Assembly (NCBI RefSeq): GCF_002086815.1
Contig: NZ_MVID01000010.1
Coordinates: forward strand, 1-64,000
From: Mycolicibacterium parafortuitum
GTDB taxonomy: Bacteria > Actinomycetota > Actinomycetes > Mycobacteriales > Mycobacteriaceae
Length of the DNA: 64,000 nucleotides
Direction of reading: 5' to 3'
Within the stretch, counting starts at the first letter, position 1. Each line of letters starts with the position of its first letter. The notes beneath the pieces are model-generated. The model ran no database searches. It was given only the letters and a program-made list of their open reading frames with translations, and was not told the DNA's origin. The position numbers and the translations under genes are program-made. Positions 44,301 to 53,847 of this stretch are shown one piece after another.

Positions 44301-45804
44301 CCTGGACCTGACGCCGCAGGATCTCTACGAGAACCAGACCGTGGCGTCGCTGGCCAAGGTGCTGACCGCCCGCTACGCCGAGGGCGGCCTGGCCCGGCAG
44401 AACATCGACGAGTCGGCCAACCCGCCGGTGCCGCCGAACGTCGCGTACTTCCTGGAGCACGGGCTCCGTGACATCGGCCGGTGGCGGATCCCCGTCATCC
44501 TCGGTCTGCGGGCCGACGTCGGCGAAGAGGATGTCCGTGCGGTGCTCACCGCCGTCACCGCCGCGCACGACGTGCTGCGGGTGCGTCTGGTGGAGCGCTC
44601 GGGCACCTGGGACCAGACCATCGCCGAGCCCCGCGAGTTCACCGAGCTGGTCACCCGGGCGCTGCCCGACGGGGTGGCGTCCGGCAGCCCGCAGGAGCGC
44701 GAGCTGGTGCTGGGCTACCTCGACGAGCAGGTGCGCGAACACCAGGTGGTGGTGCCGCTGACCGCGACGCTGATCCGCAGCGGTTCCAGCGGCCCGTCGT
44801 ACCTGGCGTTGAGCCTGCACGGTGTGGCCGGCGACGTGGCCGGCGATTCGGCGTCCCGCGATGTGCTGCTCACCGACCTGTTCACCGCGTTCAACCAGCG
44901 GATGGCGGGGGAGGAGATCACGCTGGCGCCGGTGCCCGCGTCGTGGCGGGAGTGGTCGCACCGCTGTGCCGCGCTGGCCAGTCATCCCGCGGTGCTCGAC
45001 AGCCGCGACCACTGGCTGCAGACCGCGAACCGGTCCACGCTGCGGGTCGCGGGCGCCGAGCCCGCCGAACGTCCCGGCGCCGAGGATCTGGTGCGGTTGT
45101 CGACGGCGCTGTCGGCCGACGAGACCGGTGAGGTCGACGACGCCCGGCGCCGACTGGGCCTGTCGGTCGAGGAGGTGTTGCTGGCCGCGCTGGGCCGTGC
45201 CGTCGCCGCGACGGTCGGGGAGGGCGCGGTGGCCGTCGACCTCGGCGGGCGCGGGCGCTCGGTGCTCAAGCCGGACGTCGATCTGCAGCGCACGGTCGGC
45301 TCGTTCACCGCGCTGCATCCGGTGGTGCTCACCGCGTCCCGAGACGGTGCCGCGATGACCGCGCTGCACGAGGTGCGCGAGCACCTCGACGCGGTGCCGC
45401 ACTACGGCATCGGGTACGGGTTGCTGCGCTACCTGTACGCGCCGACCGCGCGTCTGCTCGGTGCGGGCCGTCCCGCCGACATCCTGTTCTCGCACGTCGG
45501 GACCATTCCCGACGTGCCGGCCGAGCAGCCCGACGATGCGCCGGTGCGGTTTGACGCGGACACCGCGATGCCGATCCGCGACGCACTGCCGGGTCTGGGG
45601 CACGCGCTCGAGCTGCGGGTCTACCGCTCCGCGGGCGTGCTGCATGTGGACTGGTGGTACGACAACCGCCGTCTCGGACCGACCGATGTGGAATCCTTTG
45701 CCCGACAGTATTCGGCGGCGATCCTGGATATCACCAGGGAGGCGCTCGCCGAACAGGACAGCGACGCGGCCGGCGATGAGCTGGCTCTGGTCGATCTGTC
45801 CTAG
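41380..45804 (+). CDS. ppsE: PpsE-like terminal PKS, KS-AT-ACP-condensation-like domain (PKS5)
   Basis: 1474 residues from a GTG overlapping the PKS4 stop. Order: KS (Cys190), AT (GHSIGE Ser636; HAFH motif), ACP (GGDSLVA, Ser960) and a C-terminal condensation-like domain (about 1010-1440). There is no KR, so a beta-keto group is left at the last step, as for PpsE. The condensation-like domain lacks HHxxxDG (LHGVAGDV at the corresponding place), again like PpsE. In PDIM synthesis PpsE makes the last extension and the chain is released, probably with TesA, then decarboxylated to a terminal ketone. Overall similarity, order and neighbours make this assignment firm. Confidence 0.94.
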
Positions 45805-45821
45805 GGGGTAGAGGGGAACTC

Positions 45822-46820
45822 ATGTCCAGCACCGACAAAGCCGTCGTCGTGTCGGGGATCAAGAAATCCTTCGGTACGGTGACCGCCCTGCGCGATGTCA
45901 GCTTCGAGGTGGAACGCGGCGAGGTTCTGGGCCTGCTGGGACCCAACGGCGCGGGCAAGACGACGACGGTCAACATCCTGTCGACGCTGATCAAACCGGA
46001 CGCCGGGCGCGCGCTGATCGCCGGTCACGACGTGGTCAGCGACCCGGCCGGGGTGCGCCGCGCGCTGATGCTGACCGGCCAGCACGCCGCGCTCGACGAC
46101 CTGCTGACCGGCCGCGAGAACCTGCTGATGTTCGGCAGGCTGCAGGGCCTCAAGAAGAAGGTCGCCAAACAGCGCGCCCAGGAGCTGCTCGAGCAGTTCG
46201 ACCTGGTGCAGGCGGGCGACCGCCCGGTGGGCAACTACTCCGGCGGCATGAAGCGGCGCATCGACATCGCGTGCGGGCTGGTGGTGCGCCCGGAGGTGGT
46301 GTTCCTCGACGAGCCCACCACTGGCCTGGACCCGCGCAGCAGGCAGGCGATCTGGGAGCTGGTCACCGACTTCAAGGAAGCCGGCATCGCCACGCTGCTG
46401 ACCACCCAGTACCTCGAAGAGGCGGATCTGCTCAGCGACCGCATCATCGTGATCGACAAGGGCACGGTGATCGCCGAGGGCACCGCTGATCAGCTCAAGG
46501 AACGCACCGGCGGCACCTACTGCGAGATCGTGCCGCGCCAGCTCGGTCAGCTGCGTGAGGTCGCGCGGGTGCTCGGCCCGCTGCTGCCGGACGCGCACCG
46601 CGACGCGATCACCGACTCGTCGGACCGCATCTCGATGCCGGCCCCCGACGGCCCGAACACGCTGATGCAGGCGCTGCACCTGCTCAGCGAGGCGCACATC
46701 GAGCTCAGCGACATCGCGCTGCGCCGACCGTCGCTGGACGAGGTGTTCCTGGCGCTGACCGGCGACCACCCGAACCAGGAGTCCCCGGACTCGCGCGTGG
46801 CCGCGGACGCGTACGCGTGA
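45822..46820 (+). CDS. drrA: ABC exporter ATPase DrrA
   Basis: 332 residues with Walker A GPNGAGKTTT (Lys46), signature YSGGMKRRID, Walker B VVFLDEPTTGLD and the C-terminal DUF4162-type extension typical of DrrA. It powers the DrrABC exporter that moves PDIM to the cell surface in M. tuberculosis. ATG at 45822, 17 bp after PKS5, with GAGGGG upstream. Its TGA overlaps the GTG of drrB. Cytoplasmic, bound to the membrane partners. Confidence 0.95.
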   Translation: MSSTDKAVVVSGIKKSFGTVTALRDVSFEVERGEVLGLLGPNGAGKTTTVNILSTLIKPDAGRALIAGHDVVSDPAGVRRALMLTGQHAALDDLLTGRENLLMFGRLQGLKKKVAKQRAQELLEQFDLVQAGDRPVGNYSGGMKRRIDIACGLVVRPEVVFLDEPTTGLDPRSRQAIWELVTDFKEAGIATLLTTQYLEEADLLSDRIIVIDKGTVIAEGTADQLKERTGGTYCEIVPRQLGQLREVARVLGPLLPDAHRDAITDSSDRISMPAPDGPNTLMQALHLLSEAHIELSDIALRRPSLDEVFLALTGDHPNQESPDSRVAADAYA

Positions 46821-47665
46821 CCGATCAGCTCGCGGCCACGGCTCCGCCTCGTTCGGTGGCCATCCCGCACGCCGCCCGCCCGCCGGTGTCGACCATCCAG
46901 CAGTGGTGGGTGCTGACGGTCCGGATGATCATCCCGACGCTGCGCAACGGGGAGCTCGCGACCCAGATCGTCGGCTCCGTCGTGTTCACGATCGGTTACT
47001 ACCTGCCGCTCAAACAGATGATGGGCGCGGTGCAGCCGCTGAGCAGCTACGCGCAGTACCTGACCCCGTTGATCGTGTTGCAGGCGGTCTGGTTCGCCGC
47101 GATCTCGGCGGCGTTCCGATCGGCGACCGACTCCGTCGACGGCATCAACCGGCGGTTCCGCGCGATGCCGATCCCGGCCGTGATGCCGCTGGCGTCACGG
47201 ATGACGGCCAGCATGTACCGCTGCTGCGTCGCGCTGGCGGTCTCGATCGGGTGCGGCCATGTCATCGGTTTCCGGTTCGACAACGGGGTGTTCGGCATCC
47301 TGGGCTTCGTCGGGCTGGCCCTGCTGATCGGCGCGGCGCTGGCCATCATCGGCGACCTGATCGGCGTCGCGACGCAGAACCCGGAGGCGACGGCCCCGAT
47401 GATGCTGATCCCGCAGCTGACGCTCGGGCTCGCATCGGTCGGTTTGCAGCCGGCCGAGCGGTTCCCCGACTGGATCCAGGGCTTCGTCCGCAACCAGCCG
47501 CTGTCGCAGTGGGTCTACGGGTTGCAGGCATTCGCCGGTGACAGCACCGGGAACGCACCGGAAGCCACCTGGTCGGTCCTCGGGCCCGCGCTGGCCTGGG
47601 CGGTGGTGTGCATCGTGGTCGCACTCGCGCTGCACATCTGGGTGACCAGGAGGCGGAACTCGTGA
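46817..47665 (+). CDS. drrB: ABC exporter permease DrrB
   Basis: 282 residues with a short N-terminal cytoplasmic tail and about six membrane segments of the ABC-2 type. The GTG start overlaps the drrA stop (GTGA). Position between drrA and drrC and the ABC-2 fold identify it as DrrB, half of the membrane channel for the polyketide lipid. Confidence 0.93.
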   Translation: MTDQLAATAPPRSVAIPHAARPPVSTIQQWWVLTVRMIIPTLRNGELATQIVGSVVFTIGYYLPLKQMMGAVQPLSSYAQYLTPLIVLQAVWFAAISAAFRSATDSVDGINRRFRAMPIPAVMPLASRMTASMYRCCVALAVSIGCGHVIGFRFDNGVFGILGFVGLALLIGAALAIIGDLIGVATQNPEATAPMMLIPQLTLGLASVGLQPAERFPDWIQGFVRNQPLSQWVYGLQAFAGDSTGNAPEATWSVLGPALAWAVVCIVVALALHIWVTRRRNS

Positions 47666-48507
47666 CCGTGGAGTCCTCGCCGATGTCGCCGTATCGCGGC
47701 GGCGGCAAACATCGCCGCGCTCACGTCTGGGAGAACTCCCCGCGGCAGCTGGTGCCCCAGGTCGCGGTGCTGACCGCGCGGATCCTGCGGCGGTGGAGCC
47801 GCGATCCGGCCACCCTGGTGCAGTCGATGGTGATGCCCGCGGTCTTCCTGATCGCGCTCGACATCGTGCTCGGCGACGTGATCGAACAGGTCACCGGGCA
47901 CAGCGGGCTGTACGGTCAGGTGCCGTTGGTGGCCCTGGTCGGCGGTATGACGGGCTCGATCATCGGTGCGGTCGGCATCATGCGGGAACGTGAGGCCGGT
48001 CTGCTGTCGCGGCTGTGGGTGGTGCCGGTGCACCGCGCGGCCGGGCTGCTGGCCCGCCTGCTCGCCGACTTCGTCCGGATCGTCGTGATCACGCTGGTGG
48101 TGATGTGCGTGGGGCTGGCCCTCGGGTTCCGGTTCGAGCAGGGACCGCTGGCGGCGATCGCGTGGGTCTTCATGCCCGCGTTGTTCGGTGTGACGCTGTC
48201 GGCGGCGGTGCTGACACTGGCGTTGTTCTCGTCGAGCACGATCGCACCACAGGCCACCGAGATCCTGATCGCGATCCTGATGTTCTTCTCGATCGGGTTC
48301 GTTCCGCTCGACCAGTACCCGGAGTGGCTGCAGCCCTTCGTCGAGCATCAGCCCGTCAGCACTACGATCGAGGCGATGAAGGGCTTGTCCCTTGAAGGTC
48401 CGATCGCCGAACCCGTGTTGTTCTCGGTGCTGTGGGCGGCGGGCATCGCCGCGCTGTGCGCCGTACCCCTGGCGATCGGATACCGCAGGGCCAGCAAGCG
48501 CGGCTGA
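47662..48507 (+). CDS. drrC: ABC exporter permease DrrC
   Basis: 281 residues, ABC-2 type permease with about six membrane segments. The GTG at 47662 overlaps the drrB stop and has a near-perfect AGGAGG about 8 bases upstream; the earlier in-frame start at 47608 would overlap drrB by 58 bp and is not needed. The sequence LAGRI-like region GGMTGSIIGAVGIMREREAGLLSR fits DrrC. Completes the DrrABC exporter. Confidence 0.93.
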   Translation: MTVESSPMSPYRGGGKHRRAHVWENSPRQLVPQVAVLTARILRRWSRDPATLVQSMVMPAVFLIALDIVLGDVIEQVTGHSGLYGQVPLVALVGGMTGSIIGAVGIMREREAGLLSRLWVVPVHRAAGLLARLLADFVRIVVITLVVMCVGLALGFRFEQGPLAAIAWVFMPALFGVTLSAAVLTLALFSSSTIAPQATEILIAILMFFSIGFVPLDQYPEWLQPFVEHQPVSTTIEAMKGLSLEGPIAEPVLFSVLWAAGIAALCAVPLAIGYRRASKRG

Positions 48508-48528
48508 TCAACCAGGGAGTCTCAACGC

Positions 48529-49785
48529 ATGTTTCCGTCCTCGGGCATCCGCAAGCTCGCGCGCAGCGAGGAGATGTTCGCCGAAACGCAGAACTTCGTC
48601 GGGCTCGCCGCCCACGTGCGCGGCACCATCGACGTCGACGCGCTGTCCGAGGCGTTCGACGCGCTGGTGCAGGCCCACCCGGTGCTCAACGGTCATCTGG
48701 AGCAGGATCCGGACGGCAAGTGGGAGATCGTGCTCGACGACCTGATGCACCAGGGGCTTGAGGTCGTGGAGTTGACCGGCGACGCCGAGGCGCCGCCGCT
48801 GCTGTTCGACCAGACCGCGGCGCTGACACATCTGCGGTTGACCCGCCGCGACGACGAGACCCACCTGACGCTGTACATCCACCACAGCCTCGCCGACGGG
48901 CACCACCAGTTCAGCCTCGTCGAGGAGCTGTTCTCGACCTACACCGATCTCGTCACGACGGGCACCGCGCGCCCGGCACAGGTGGCGCCCGTCCCGGTGT
49001 CGCTGGAGAAGATCCTGTCCGACCGCGCGGTGGAGAAGAAGCAACGCTCGGGACTGGAGCGCCTGCTCGCGGCGATGTTCGCCTACGACGTGCCGCCGTC
49101 GCGCCGCGCCCCGGCCGAGTCGAATCCGGTGTTCCCGCAACGGGTGCCGATGGAGTTCTGCAAGCTCTCCGAGGAGCAGACCGAGAACATCATCGCGTTC
49201 TGCCGGGCCAACAAGCTGGGGCTCAACAGCCTGCTGTCCGGCGCCATCCTGATGGCGGAATGGCAGTTGCGGCAGACGCCGAACATCCCGGTGCCGTACG
49301 TGTACCCGGTCGACCTGCGTTACCTGCTGTCGCCGCCGGTGTCGGCGACCGAGGCCACCAACCCCGTCGGTATCGCGACCTATCTGGCCGAGATCTCACC
49401 CGACACCGACGTCGTCGATCTGGCCCGCGACATCAACGACACGTTCAAGAAGGACATCGCCGAGGGCGTGATCCAGCAGAGCTTCCTGCACTTCAGCCCG
49501 CAGTACGTGGGGAACCCGCCGGGGCTGCCGGACGTGGTGATGTTCACCGACAACGGGATCGTGCCGCCGATGCGCATGCCACCGGAGATGGAGCTGGCCG
49601 CCAGCCACGGCGAGTTGTACTTCGCGGTCGGCGCCGGCATCGAGATCTACACCAGCAAGATCTTCGCCGGCCGGCTGATGATCGAGTACCACTCGCACGG
49701 ACCGCAGCCCGAGAAATCCGTCCAGGCGATCGAGAGGCTGCTGCAGGGCATCGCGGCCCGGCAGGCTTCTGTTCGTGTCAGCTGA
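48529..49785 (+). CDS. papA5: Polyketide acyltransferase PapA5
   Basis: 418 residues with the acyltransferase motif HHSLADG (His118-Gly124), the HHxxxDG motif of condensation/BAHD-type enzymes. M. tuberculosis PapA5 (about 422 residues) transfers mycocerosic acids from Mas onto the two hydroxyls of phthiocerol or phthiodiolone. The start ([18 protein letters not shown]), the [13 protein letters not shown] segment and placement after drrC match closely. Here no mas gene follows, so the acyl donor is unknown. ATG with GGGAGT upstream; 21 bp after drrC, so it closes the operon. Confidence 0.93.
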   Translation: MFPSSGIRKLARSEEMFAETQNFVGLAAHVRGTIDVDALSEAFDALVQAHPVLNGHLEQDPDGKWEIVLDDLMHQGLEVVELTGDAEAPPLLFDQTAALTHLRLTRRDDETHLTLYIHHSLADGHHQFSLVEELFSTYTDLVTTGTARPAQVAPVPVSLEKILSDRAVEKKQRSGLERLLAAMFAYDVPPSRRAPAESNPVFPQRVPMEFCKLSEEQTENIIAFCRANKLGLNSLLSGAILMAEWQLRQTPNIPVPYVYPVDLRYLLSPPVSATEATNPVGIATYLAEISPDTDVVDLARDINDTFKKDIAEGVIQQSFLHFSPQYVGNPPGLPDVVMFTDNGIVPPMRMPPEMELAASHGELYFAVGAGIEIYTSKIFAGRLMIEYHSHGPQPEKSVQAIERLLQGIAARQASVRVS

Positions 49786-49800
49786 GCCCGTGTCAGCTGA
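49774..49800. repeat. 12-bp direct repeat spanning the convergent stop codons
   Basis: CGTGTCAGCTGA occurs at 49774-49785 and again at 49789-49800 (15-bp period). The first copy holds the papA5 stop; the second holds the stop of the minus-strand methyltransferase, because TCAGCTGA is its own reverse complement. No T-run suggests a terminator. Confidence 0.6.
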
Positions 49801-50623
49801 CGGGCCCGAATCCGTAGCGGTGGTACTGCAGCGCGTTGCGCACCGGGGGCAGCACCCGCACGGCGTGGCCCAGCGCCCGCCACGGTTTGGTCACCCGCGA
49901 CGCCGTGCCGGCGTCGAACAGCGTCGCCGAGGCCAGCAGCCGGGTGCCGGGCACCTTGGACAGGATGTCGTCGGGGCTGTTGACCGCCCAGTACAGCTTG
50001 GAGCCGGTCTTGCGCACCAGCGTCTGGGTCTTCTGGGAGCGGATGCCGACCCAGTTGTAGAAATCGATCTGCAGTTCGCCGGTGCCGAACCGCTCGACCA
50101 CACGGCGCAGCAACGCGATGCCCTCGTCCTCGGTCAGGTACATGCTGATGCCCTCGGCGAGGAACAGCACGGGCTTGCCGGTGGGGATCTGGTCCAGCCA
50201 GGACAGCTCGGTCGCCGGAGTGGGCAGCAAATGGTAGTTCGGCCGCGACGGGTAGACCTGCTCACGCAGTTCGATGACCCCGGGGAAGTCGACGTCGTAC
50301 CACTGCACGCCGGGACCGGGATCGACCCGGAACACCCGGGGGTCGAGCCCACAGCCCAAATGGATGACGGTGCAGTCGCCGTGCGCGGCGATGAACTGCT
50401 TGGCCCAGATGTCGTACTGTGCGGTGCGGACCGTGACCAGCGGTGCCCATTTGCCGCTGACGCCGAGGTCGTCCCAGTCGTAGTCGATACGCGCGATCGC
50501 CTCTTTGGCAAACTGGTCACCGAGCACGGGACGCGGGAAGTCGGCGTCCAGCGCCTTCAGATAGAGGGTCGTCAGCATCGTCTGGGCGGGCCCGGTCAGA
50601 TCGATGGAAACCTTGTCGGTCAT
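49793..50623 (-). CDS. SAM-dependent methyltransferase, LCM/TcmP-like family
   Basis: 276 residues with a class I SAM-binding motif, HLGCGLDPR (about 88-96), followed by the acidic strand-2 region and FLAEGISMYL. This places it in the leucine carboxyl methyltransferase-like family, common in mycobacteria and including polyketide O-methyltransferases. It converges on papA5 with 7 bp between stops. In PDIM synthesis phthiotriol is O-methylated by Rv2952, which is a different family as I recall it; this protein could fill that role here, but that is inference from position only. ATG at 50623. Confidence 0.8.
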   Translation of the reverse strand: MTDKVSIDLTGPAQTMLTTLYLKALDADFPRPVLGDQFAKEAIARIDYDWDDLGVSGKWAPLVTVRTAQYDIWAKQFIAAHGDCTVIHLGCGLDPRVFRVDPGPGVQWYDVDFPGVIELREQVYPSRPNYHLLPTPATELSWLDQIPTGKPVLFLAEGISMYLTEDEGIALLRRVVERFGTGELQIDFYNWVGIRSQKTQTLVRKTGSKLYWAVNSPDDILSKVPGTRLLASATLFDAGTASRVTKPWRALGHAVRVLPPVRNALQYHRYGFGPVS

Positions 50624-50718
50624 GCCAGAGAGGCTATGCGGAAACGCCGCCAGGCAACAATCAGCCCCACCCCGGAAGGAGCGGATGTGAATTCAGCGTG
50701 CGCGAGCAGGAGGCAACG

Positions 50719-51372
50719 ATGAGCGCGAAGGTGCTGTTGGTGTACTACTCCTACACCGGCCAGACCCAGAAGGTTCTCGACGCCGCCGCCGATGTTCTGC
50801 GCGAGCGCGGCTGCGAGGTGACGCTCGCGCCGATCGAGTTCGTCGACCCGCAGTACTCCGAGCCGTTCACCCGGTTCCCGATGCGCCGGGTGTGGCCGGA
50901 CATGTTCAGCGTCTTCAAGGCGCAGGGCCGCGGCGAGACGGGGGAGATCCGCACCCCCGACGCGGTGCGCGCCGGCGACTACGACCTGGTGCTGTTCGGC
51001 TCACCGACGTGGTGGGACACGGTCAGCATGCCGTTGCGCTCCTTCCTGGAGTCCAAAGAGGCCGGACCGCTGCTGAACGGAACGCCGTACGCGGTCATCA
51101 CGGTGTGCCGCCGCTACTGGCGGAAGAACCTGGAGGCGGTGCGCGAACTCGCCGACAAGCAGGGCGGCCGGTTCGTCGACAGCATCCACTTCGAATACCC
51201 CGGCGGTCAGCTGACCTCGATGCTGTCGTTGACCAGCTATCTGGGGTCCGGGGAGTACCGGGACCGCTACCTCGGCGTGAAGATCCCGACGACGAACATC
51301 AGCGCCGCACAGGTGGACCAGGCCCGGGCTTTCGCGGGCAGGCTCGCCGACCGGTTGTTCGACGGGAAGTGA
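50719..51372 (+). CDS. Flavodoxin-like FMN-binding protein / NAD(P)H oxidoreductase
   Basis: 217 residues. The N-terminus KVLLVYYSYTGQTQKVL has the flavodoxin phosphate-binding loop pattern, and GSPTWWDTVSMPLRSFLES fits the second FMN loop. The ATG at 50719 has a strong AGGAGG seven bases upstream, so it is preferred over the start at 50698. Divergent from the methyltransferase gene over 95 bp. It begins a likely operon with the DUF2505 and nitroreductase genes. Substrate unknown; an electron carrier for lipid tailoring or a quinone reductase are both possible. Confidence 0.75.
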   Translation: MSAKVLLVYYSYTGQTQKVLDAAADVLRERGCEVTLAPIEFVDPQYSEPFTRFPMRRVWPDMFSVFKAQGRGETGEIRTPDAVRAGDYDLVLFGSPTWWDTVSMPLRSFLESKEAGPLLNGTPYAVITVCRRYWRKNLEAVRELADKQGGRFVDSIHFEYPGGQLTSMLSLTSYLGSGEYRDRYLGVKIPTTNISAAQVDQARAFAGRLADRLFDGK

Positions 51373-51384
51373 GGACGCGCCGCC

Positions 51385-51891
51385 GTGCCGAGACCCTTTG
51401 ACGTGCACGCCGACTCGCCCGCCGGCGTCGAACAGATCCTCGCCGCGTTCGGTGCCGAGGGCTACTGGCATGACCGGATCGCCGAGTTCGGCGGCGGTGC
51501 GACCACATTGGACACCCTGGAGGTCGACGCCGACGGCGGCGTCGTGGTCGCCACCACCCAGGATCTGCGCAACGATCTGCTGCCCGGCCCGCTGACCAAG
51601 GTGTTCCGCGGCAGCCTGACGCTCGTGCGGTCGGAGACCTGGCGGCGCAGCGGTGACGGCGAGGTCGCCGGCACGGTGACCATCGACGCGTCCGGAGTGC
51701 CGGGCGACGGGGTCGGCAGCGCGGCGCTGCAGCCGCGGCCCGGCGGATCCCGGCTGACGTTCACCGGCACGATCGAGGTCAAGATCCCGCTGGTCGGCGG
51801 CAAGGTCGAGAAGGCGATCTGCGATCAGATCGTCGCCGAGATCCCGCAATTGACACGCTTCACCTCGGATTGGATTGCAACCCATGGCTGA
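51385..51891 (+). CDS. DUF2505 family protein
   Basis: 168 residues from a GTG at 51385, 12 bp after the flavodoxin-like gene. The fold is START/SRPBCC-like by pattern (alternating strands, VEQILAAFGAEGYWHDRIAEFGG, then VAEIPQLTRFTSDWI at the end), matching the actinobacterial DUF2505 family. No catalytic residues can be proposed; hydrophobic ligand binding is a family-level guess. Its stop overlaps the start of the nitroreductase gene. Confidence 0.78.
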   Translation: MPRPFDVHADSPAGVEQILAAFGAEGYWHDRIAEFGGGATTLDTLEVDADGGVVVATTQDLRNDLLPGPLTKVFRGSLTLVRSETWRRSGDGEVAGTVTIDASGVPGDGVGSAALQPRPGGSRLTFTGTIEVKIPLVGGKVEKAICDQIVAEIPQLTRFTSDWIATHG

Positions 51892-52603
51892 ACCCGTTCC
51901 GTCCACCGGCATCCCGTCGACCTCGGAAGCGCTTGCGCGCCTTGAGATGCCGCTGGTCGACGCGATGATGACCCAGCGCGCGGTGCGCCGGGTCTATCCC
52001 GATCCGATCGACGACGAGATCATCAAGAAGTGCCTGGAGGTGGCGCTGCACGCGCCGACCGGCGCCAACGGGCAGAACTGGGAATTCATCGTCATCAAGG
52101 ACTACGAGACAAAGAAGAAGCTCGCCAAGCGCTACCGCCAGGCGTGGAACCTGTACTACCACACGGTGATCAGGCGGGTGTCGAAGAAAGATCCGTCGAT
52201 GGCCAAGACCGCCAAGGCCGTGCAGTGGCAGGTCGACCACTTCACCGAGGTTCCGGTGCTGATCGTGGCATGCCTGAAGCTGGGCGCCAAGGACGGCCGC
52301 ATCCCGTTCGTGCCGATGCCGCACGCGGCGCTGTCCGGGTTCTTCGGTTCGATCTATCCGAGCGTGCAGAATCTGCTGCTGGCCGCGCGCGCGATGGGGC
52401 TGGGCGCGTCGCTGATCACGCTGCCGCTGTGGAGCGTGACCTCCACGCGCAGGACTCTCGGGCTACCGGTGTCGGTCACGCCGTGCTGCGTGGTTCCGCT
52501 GGGGTGGCCGCGGGGCCGCTACGGCCCGACCACCCGGAGGCCGGTCACCGAGGTGATGCATCTGAACACCTACGGCAACCGGCCCTGGATGGGCACCGGT
52601 TAG
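51884..52603 (+). CDS. Nitroreductase family flavoprotein
   Basis: 239 residues of the FMN-dependent nitroreductase fold: the N-terminal MMTQRAVRRVYPDPI with the phosphate-contacting arginines, HAPTGANGQNWEF, and the C-terminal RAMGLGASLITLPLW and LGWPRGRYGP. Members reduce nitro groups, quinones or enones with NAD(P)H. ATG at 51884 overlaps the DUF2505 stop; the TTG start at 51875 is less likely. It converges on the next minus-strand gene with stops overlapping (52600-52603). Confidence 0.85.
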   Translation: MAEPVPSTGIPSTSEALARLEMPLVDAMMTQRAVRRVYPDPIDDEIIKKCLEVALHAPTGANGQNWEFIVIKDYETKKKLAKRYRQAWNLYYHTVIRRVSKKDPSMAKTAKAVQWQVDHFTEVPVLIVACLKLGAKDGRIPFVPMPHAALSGFFGSIYPSVQNLLLAARAMGLGASLITLPLWSVTSTRRTLGLPVSVTPCCVVPLGWPRGRYGPTTRRPVTEVMHLNTYGNRPWMGTG

Positions 52604-53847
52604 CTGTCGCTGCTGCCGGATTTCGCGCTGCTCGCCGACGCCTTGTCGCTGTCGGATCCGGCGCTGCCGGAGTCCTTGGCGTCGGCCTTCGTGTCCGCTT
52701 TGGTGTCCGACGGGGCGTCGGCCGAGCCCTTCCGCGACTCGCTGCTCGGCTTGCGGTGCTTGCTGCCGGCCGACGTGGACGGGGCCTCGTCATCGGCCTC
52801 GGATTTGGGGTCCTCGCCGGCGTCGGAGATGTCCGTGCTCTCAGTGTCGTCCACGGCGTCAGTGTCACTCACGGGCTCAGCGTCTTTGGCGAGCGCGAAC
52901 TTGCGCTTCAGCGACTCGGTCGCTTGGTCGACCACCGAGGTGGACACGGTCTCGGCCGCCTCGGTATCGGTGGACACGGTATCGGCTGCCACGGCCTCGG
53001 CGGTCAGCGAGATGAGGTTGTCGCCGGCCGGGACGGTCGCGGTGGCGGGGGTGTCGGTCTCGTCCGGAACCTCGGTGACCTGCTCCTCGGCGGGCGGGCG
53101 CAGGAAGTACTTCACGAACCGCTCGATCTCGCGCACCGCGAGCCAGTCCGGGACATGGCCGGTGATCTGCAGTGCCGCACCGAGATTCGCGAACGCGGTG
53201 ACGGCCTCCCACAGCGTGGTGGTCTTGACCCCGCTCGGTTCGGCGGTCAGCGAGTCCCACACCGACCGGAGGGGTTCGGCCGGGTCGAGTTTGACCGTCT
53301 GCTGCGACCACGGCGTCTCGACGCCGTTGAGCGGGGTCCGCACCTCCGGAAAGGTGTAGCCCTGCTCGCTGTAGAAGGCGCTCATCGGCACCTTGAACAT
53401 CTTGTCGAGCATGCCCGGCAGATCGGGGCAGTCGTAGTTACAGCCCTCGTGCATCGGCAGATTCGCCGTCGCCCACCAGTTGAGATGCCTGCCCCACGGC
53501 TCGGAGAACGCCGGGAACGGGATCAGGACGTTGATCAGCTCCATCAGCATCGCCGGGTTGGCCTCGTCCCAGCCCCACTGATTGTTGGGCTGGTTCTCGT
53601 TCCAGCTGCCGCTGATCGCCAGCGCGGCGGCCAGCCGGTCGACGGCGGCGACCATGTTGGCGGGCGCGCTGAGGGCTTGCTGCACCATGTTGACCGGGAT
53701 GTAGGCCACGGACGAGGCGGACAGGCTGACGTCGGATTCGACGGCGCGCGCGGCCGGCTCCGACGGAGTTACAGGAGTTACGGCGATGACGCTGGCCCCT
53801 ACCAACGCCACGCTGGTCGTCACGACCGGTTTGACGGCTACTCGCAT
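52600..53847 (-). CDS. Exported PE-PPE-protein-related protein lacking the hydrolase domain
   Basis: 415 residues from ATG 53847 (GGGGAGAAG ten bases upstream); an upstream start would add 25 residues before an otherwise normal signal peptide (about 1-35). The body (about 60-260) resembles the middle domain of the 785-residue PE-PPE protein encoded at 56816-59173, sharing GSW-x5-PxNxxGWDxANP, WWAxANLPM-x3-GC and DxMFKV. The alpha/beta hydrolase half with its GxSxG serine is missing. A long acidic, Ser/Lys/Asp-rich tail follows (about 265-415) with KADTKADAKDSGSAGSDSDK repeats. Function unknown; likely secreted or cell-wall associated. Confidence 0.75.
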   Translation of the reverse strand: MRVAVKPVVTTSVALVGASVIAVTPVTPSEPAARAVESDVSLSASSVAYIPVNMVQQALSAPANMVAAVDRLAAALAISGSWNENQPNNQWGWDEANPAMLMELINVLIPFPAFSEPWGRHLNWWATANLPMHEGCNYDCPDLPGMLDKMFKVPMSAFYSEQGYTFPEVRTPLNGVETPWSQQTVKLDPAEPLRSVWDSLTAEPSGVKTTTLWEAVTAFANLGAALQITGHVPDWLAVREIERFVKYFLRPPAEEQVTEVPDETDTPATATVPAGDNLISLTAEAVAADTVSTDTEAAETVSTSVVDQATESLKRKFALAKDAEPVSDTDAVDDTESTDISDAGEDPKSEADDEAPSTSAGSKHRKPSSESRKGSADAPSDTKADTKADAKDSGSAGSDSDKASASSAKSGSSDS

